Source: Dawidia cretensis
GTDB lineage: Bacteria; Bacteroidota; Bacteroidia; Cytophagales; Cyclobacteriaceae
DNA length: 64,000 bases
Direction: 5' to 3'
Assembly (NCBI RefSeq): GCF_018598175.1
Contig: NZ_JAHESE010000001.1
Coordinates: 248,001-312,000 of the forward strand
In this document: piece after piece, positions 61,488 through 64,000 of the stretch
Numbering within the stretch: the first letter of the stretch is position 1
How the letters are laid out: each line of letters starts with the position of its first letter
The notes under the pieces: model-generated
Told to the model about the DNA's origin: nothing
Database searches by the model: none
Seen by the model: only the letters and a program-made list of their open reading frames with translations
Program-made: the position numbers and the translations under genes

Positions 61488-61503
61488 AGGCACCTGGCTT
61501 TAT

Positions 61504-64000
61504 ATGAAATTTACTGTGTTCACCCTCCTGCTGCTGGCGTCGCTTCAGCTATATAGCCAGACAGGCAATTATTTCCTTTCGCACTATACTCCTGGTGAAG
61601 ATCGGTTTGACGAGGTCTGTTTTGATATTGCCCAGGAAAAAAGCGGCCTGGTATATTTTGCCACACGCCGCGGTATACTCGAATTTGACGGCCGCAACTG
61701 GAACACACTGCTGAATGACGGCGCCGTATATTCCATTCAAATAACTCCTTCGGGCGAGCTTTATTGGGCCGGCGCGGCCGGCTATGGCACCATTGCCCCC
61801 CGCAACATCGGCAATCGTAAAACCACCGTTATTTCACCCAAAGGCGTTACCGATGTCTTTCAATGCCTCATCCAGGAAAAGAAATCCTACTTCGTGGGTG
61901 AAAATTCGCTCTACATTGAAACACCCGGCCAGGCTACGCTTACCGTAAGCGCCACCAAACAGACGGGTGCCTTCGGCAGCATCTTTGAGATCTTTGGCGC
62001 AGTATATGTCAACACCGCCCACATGGGCCTGTTCAAAGTCGACGGCAACAAGCTGGTGCGGTCGCGATTAAACTTCTCGAACACCGAAGAAGTGGTTTTC
62101 TCGCAAGGCTACGACAATCAATACCTCATTGGCCTTTCTGATAACAACGTATACCTGGTTGGCGAAAATCTCAAGCCCCGTTTGATCGTTCTGGAAGACG
62201 AAATGTATGCCAGCGCAAGCGTGATTGTGAGCGGCACATGGATAAACAAAGATATGTTTGTGCTGGGCACGCTGCGCGGCGGCCTCATCTTCGTACAAGC
62301 GAGCACCGGTAAAACACAAGAGATCGTAAACTATAATACCGGCCTGCCCGACAACGAAGTATATGCGTTGATGAGTGATCAGAGCCAAAGCATTTGGGCA
62401 GCCCATGAATATGGCTTTACGCGCGTGTCACCGTATCTGCCCTTCCGCTCGTTTAGTCACTACAACGGACTGGCCGGCAACCTCCACTGCGCACGGGACT
62501 TTCAAGGAAACGTCTATGCAGGCACGTCGGTGGGACTCTTCAAGCTGGAGAAAGAAGAACTCTACGATGAGATTACGTACTTCACGGAAGTGACAGAAAA
62601 GAAACCGGCGACCACCGTAACGCAAGCGACGACACCGGCACCCGCTACACAAACAACGCCAACCACTCCAACGACCGAAACGACCCAGCCCGCCACGGAG
62701 TCTAAACGCAAAGGACTGCTCCGTTTCCTGAAGAAAAATCGCAGTAAAGAAAGTGCACCGGTCGTAACACCCGCCAGGCCCGCTGAAACTACCACAGCGC
62801 CCACACCGAATCCGTCAGTGACACCACCGCCAGGAACCGTCAAACGCAGGATTAAAAAGAGTCAGCGCGTACTCCGCACCACCACGTACCGGTATAAAAA
62901 AGTACAGGGTATAAATGCCAAGATCACACAGCTGGTAATCGTCAACGACAAGCTGATTGCCGTTGGCCTGGGCGGCGCCTTTGAGATTGAAGGCCTAACC
63001 GCCCGGCCCATCCTGGAAGAGCCCGTGCGGGTAGCCTATGCTTCGCGCAACCTGAAGATGCTGCTGGTGTCGACCTACGACGACGAAATACGTGCCTTCA
63101 CACCCGACGCAACAGGGTGGGCACCGTCATCTATCCTCAGCACCGTCAACGACGACATTGAAGCCATCACGGATGGTAACAACCAGGACCTCTGGCTGTG
63201 CGCACCCGACAAAGTATACCACCTCGACGTCGCGACCGGCACGTTAAAGAATGTTGAAGGATTGCCCATCAGCAACCCCACCCTTAACAAGACTGCATGT
63301 GTACGTTGGAACAAAGAGATCGTGCTCGCCCACAAAGATGGTTTCTTCCGGTTCGATGAGCCGCAGCATACCTTTGTGCGCATCGACTCGCTGCCCAAAC
63401 CCGTGCTGCACTTCTCCGACGGCGAAGACATTCTCTACAACGACGGACGCACCTGGAACATCCTTGGCAAGACACATGGGCAAAGCAACCTGCAACTGTT
63501 AAACCTGCTGCAAAACCTACGCTTTGTGACGATTGACCAGAATGGCGAAAACCTCTGGGTTGTAACCGGCAACAACGAGCTATATAAATTCTATGGTGAA
63601 AAGCTGACGCCCTATGAAATCGGCAACAAGCCGCTCCTCAAAGCCGCCCGCAACGAAAACGAAACGATGGACCTGAGCGACTTCGCCCTGGACGAGACCA
63701 AAAGCTCGCTGACCTTTGACGTTATTCAGCCCGACTATCTCGCACCGCAGTCCATTGAGTACCGCTATCAATTGGGCGGCCTGGAAGACGAATGGTCCGA
63801 TTGGTCCGTCAGCAACAACATCATCAACTTTGCCTACCTGCCTTCCAACGACTATGTGCTGATGGTACAATCACGCGACATCTTTGGCAAGATTCGTGAG
63901 CTGCCCACCGTAGCCTTTGAAGTATTGCCGCCCTATTGGAAGCGCCCCTGGTTCTATGCCCTGGAGTTCTTTGTCTTCTCAGCCCTCGTGATGCTCTCGA
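61504..64000 (+). CDS. Propeller/Y_Y_Y sensor protein, 3' end cut by window edge
   Basis: A frame open from the ATG at 61504 to the window end (832 codons). A signal peptide (MKFTVFTLLLLASLQLYSQ) is followed by propeller-like blades (KSGLVYFATRRGILEFDGRNW, NNVYLVGENLK, NVYAGTSVGLFKLE, NLWLVTGNNELYKF types). A Thr/Pro-rich, then Lys/Arg-rich, insertion of about 100 residues (nt about 62590-62880) breaks the propeller. A Y_Y_Y-type domain (IEYRYQLGGLEDEWSDWS..., about 63720-63930) and the start of a membrane helix (WFYALEFFVFSALVML) follow. The missing C-terminus probably holds a cytosolic output domain such as a histidine kinase. Confidence 0.82.
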   Translation, partial: MKFTVFTLLLLASLQLYSQTGNYFLSHYTPGEDRFDEVCFDIAQEKSGLVYFATRRGILEFDGRNWNTLLNDGAVYSIQITPSGELYWAGAAGYGTIAPRNIGNRKTTVISPKGVTDVFQCLIQEKKSYFVGENSLYIETPGQATLTVSATKQTGAFGSIFEIFGAVYVNTAHMGLFKVDGNKLVRSRLNFSNTEEVVFSQGYDNQYLIGLSDNNVYLVGENLKPRLIVLEDEMYASASVIVSGTWINKDMFVLGTLRGGLIFVQASTGKTQEIVNYNTGLPDNEVYALMSDQSQSIWAAHEYGFTRVSPYLPFRSFSHYNGLAGNLHCARDFQGNVYAGTSVGLFKLEKEELYDEITYFTEVTEKKPATTVTQATTPAPATQTTPTTPTTETTQPATESKRKGLLRFLKKNRSKESAPVVTPARPAETTTAPTPNPSVTPPPGTVKRRIKKSQRVLRTTTYRYKKVQGINAKITQLVIVNDKLIAVGLGGAFEIEGLTARPILEEPVRVAYASRNLKMLLVSTYDDEIRAFTPDATGWAPSSILSTVNDDIEAITDGNNQDLWLCAPDKVYHLDVATGTLKNVEGLPISNPTLNKTACVRWNKEIVLAHKDGFFRFDEPQHTFVRIDSLPKPVLHFSDGEDILYNDGRTWNILGKTHGQSNLQLLNLLQNLRFVTIDQNGENLWVVTGNNELYKFYGEKLTPYEIGNKPLLKAARNENETMDLSDFALDETKSSLTFDVIQPDYLAPQSIEYRYQLGGLEDEWSDWSVSNNIINFAYLPSNDYVLMVQSRDIFGKIRELPTVAFEVLPPYWKRPWFYALEFFVFSALVMLS

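Noticed and set aside
1-64000. CRISPR arrays, insertion sequences, prophage or defence genes
   Set aside because: No spaced direct repeats, transposase, integrase or phage-like gene was found.

Overview
The window is chromosomal DNA of a Bacteroidota bacterium, most likely order Cytophagales. The evidence is a murF-alr fusion gene, a GldJ-like gliding lipoprotein, a histidine kinase with a two-propeller sensor, a TonB-dependent receptor, a YpdA-type bacillithiol reductase, many promoters with the Bacteroidota -7 box TAnnTTTG, and almost no Shine-Dalgarno sequences. By eye GC is about 50-53%, which would suit a Chryseolinea- or Ohtaekwangia-like genus; this placement is inference. I saw no rRNA, tRNA, CRISPR array, transposase, integrase or prophage gene. 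Both edges cut genes: a TerC family gene on the left and a propeller sensor gene on the right.

Layout. 1-7.4 kb: terC abuts, tail to tail, a minus-strand run feoA-feoB-TerB-like-HEAT/cyclophilin-purK-purE (ferrous iron uptake, protein folding, purine synthesis). 7.5-11.5 kb: a 50-residue gene, a TauE/SafE permease with a palindromic operator candidate, and csaA-murF/alr. 11.7-17.9 kb: a small secreted protein, an orphan LuxR-type response regulator, a TPR protein, an amidohydrolase, a nitroreductase, a thioredoxin-fold protein, a PrsW-like protease and a lipoprotein. 17.9-28.8 kb: a large GAF protein, a lipoprotein, proC, an LEA14-like lipoprotein, rnr, a polyprenyl diphosphate synthase, a nucleoside-type MFS permease and a Gfo/Idh/MocA dehydrogenase. 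28.8-32.1 kb: a redox cassette (AhpD-like, azoreductase, divergent MocR regulator, GNAT) bracketed by two closely related terminator hairpins. 32.1-42.1 kb: a dipeptidyl peptidase, ypdA, gldJ-like, a small unknown, mfd, and a small membrane protein-redoxin-DUF2071 operon. 42.1-49.4 kb: a long intergenic stretch with a tiny membrane ORF, htrA, a YodC-like protein, ispH without a normal start codon, a small basic protein, a TonB receptor and a fructosamine-kinase-like gene. 49.4-64 kb: a propeller histidine kinase, an M14 peptidase, a 2OG dioxygenase, polA with a degenerate exonuclease, HU, a GbsR-type regulator with a repeated operator candidate, a four-helix membrane protein, a 2H phosphoesterase, a YciI-like protein and the truncated propeller protein.

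Most of the window is housekeeping. No obvious new multi-gene defence or biosynthetic system is visible. The observations most worth checking are the non-AUG start of ispH, the duplicated operator around the GbsR-type regulator, the hairpin-bracketed redox cassette, the palindrome at the TauE/SafE gene, and several short genes that are easily missed (7520, 42343, 44510).
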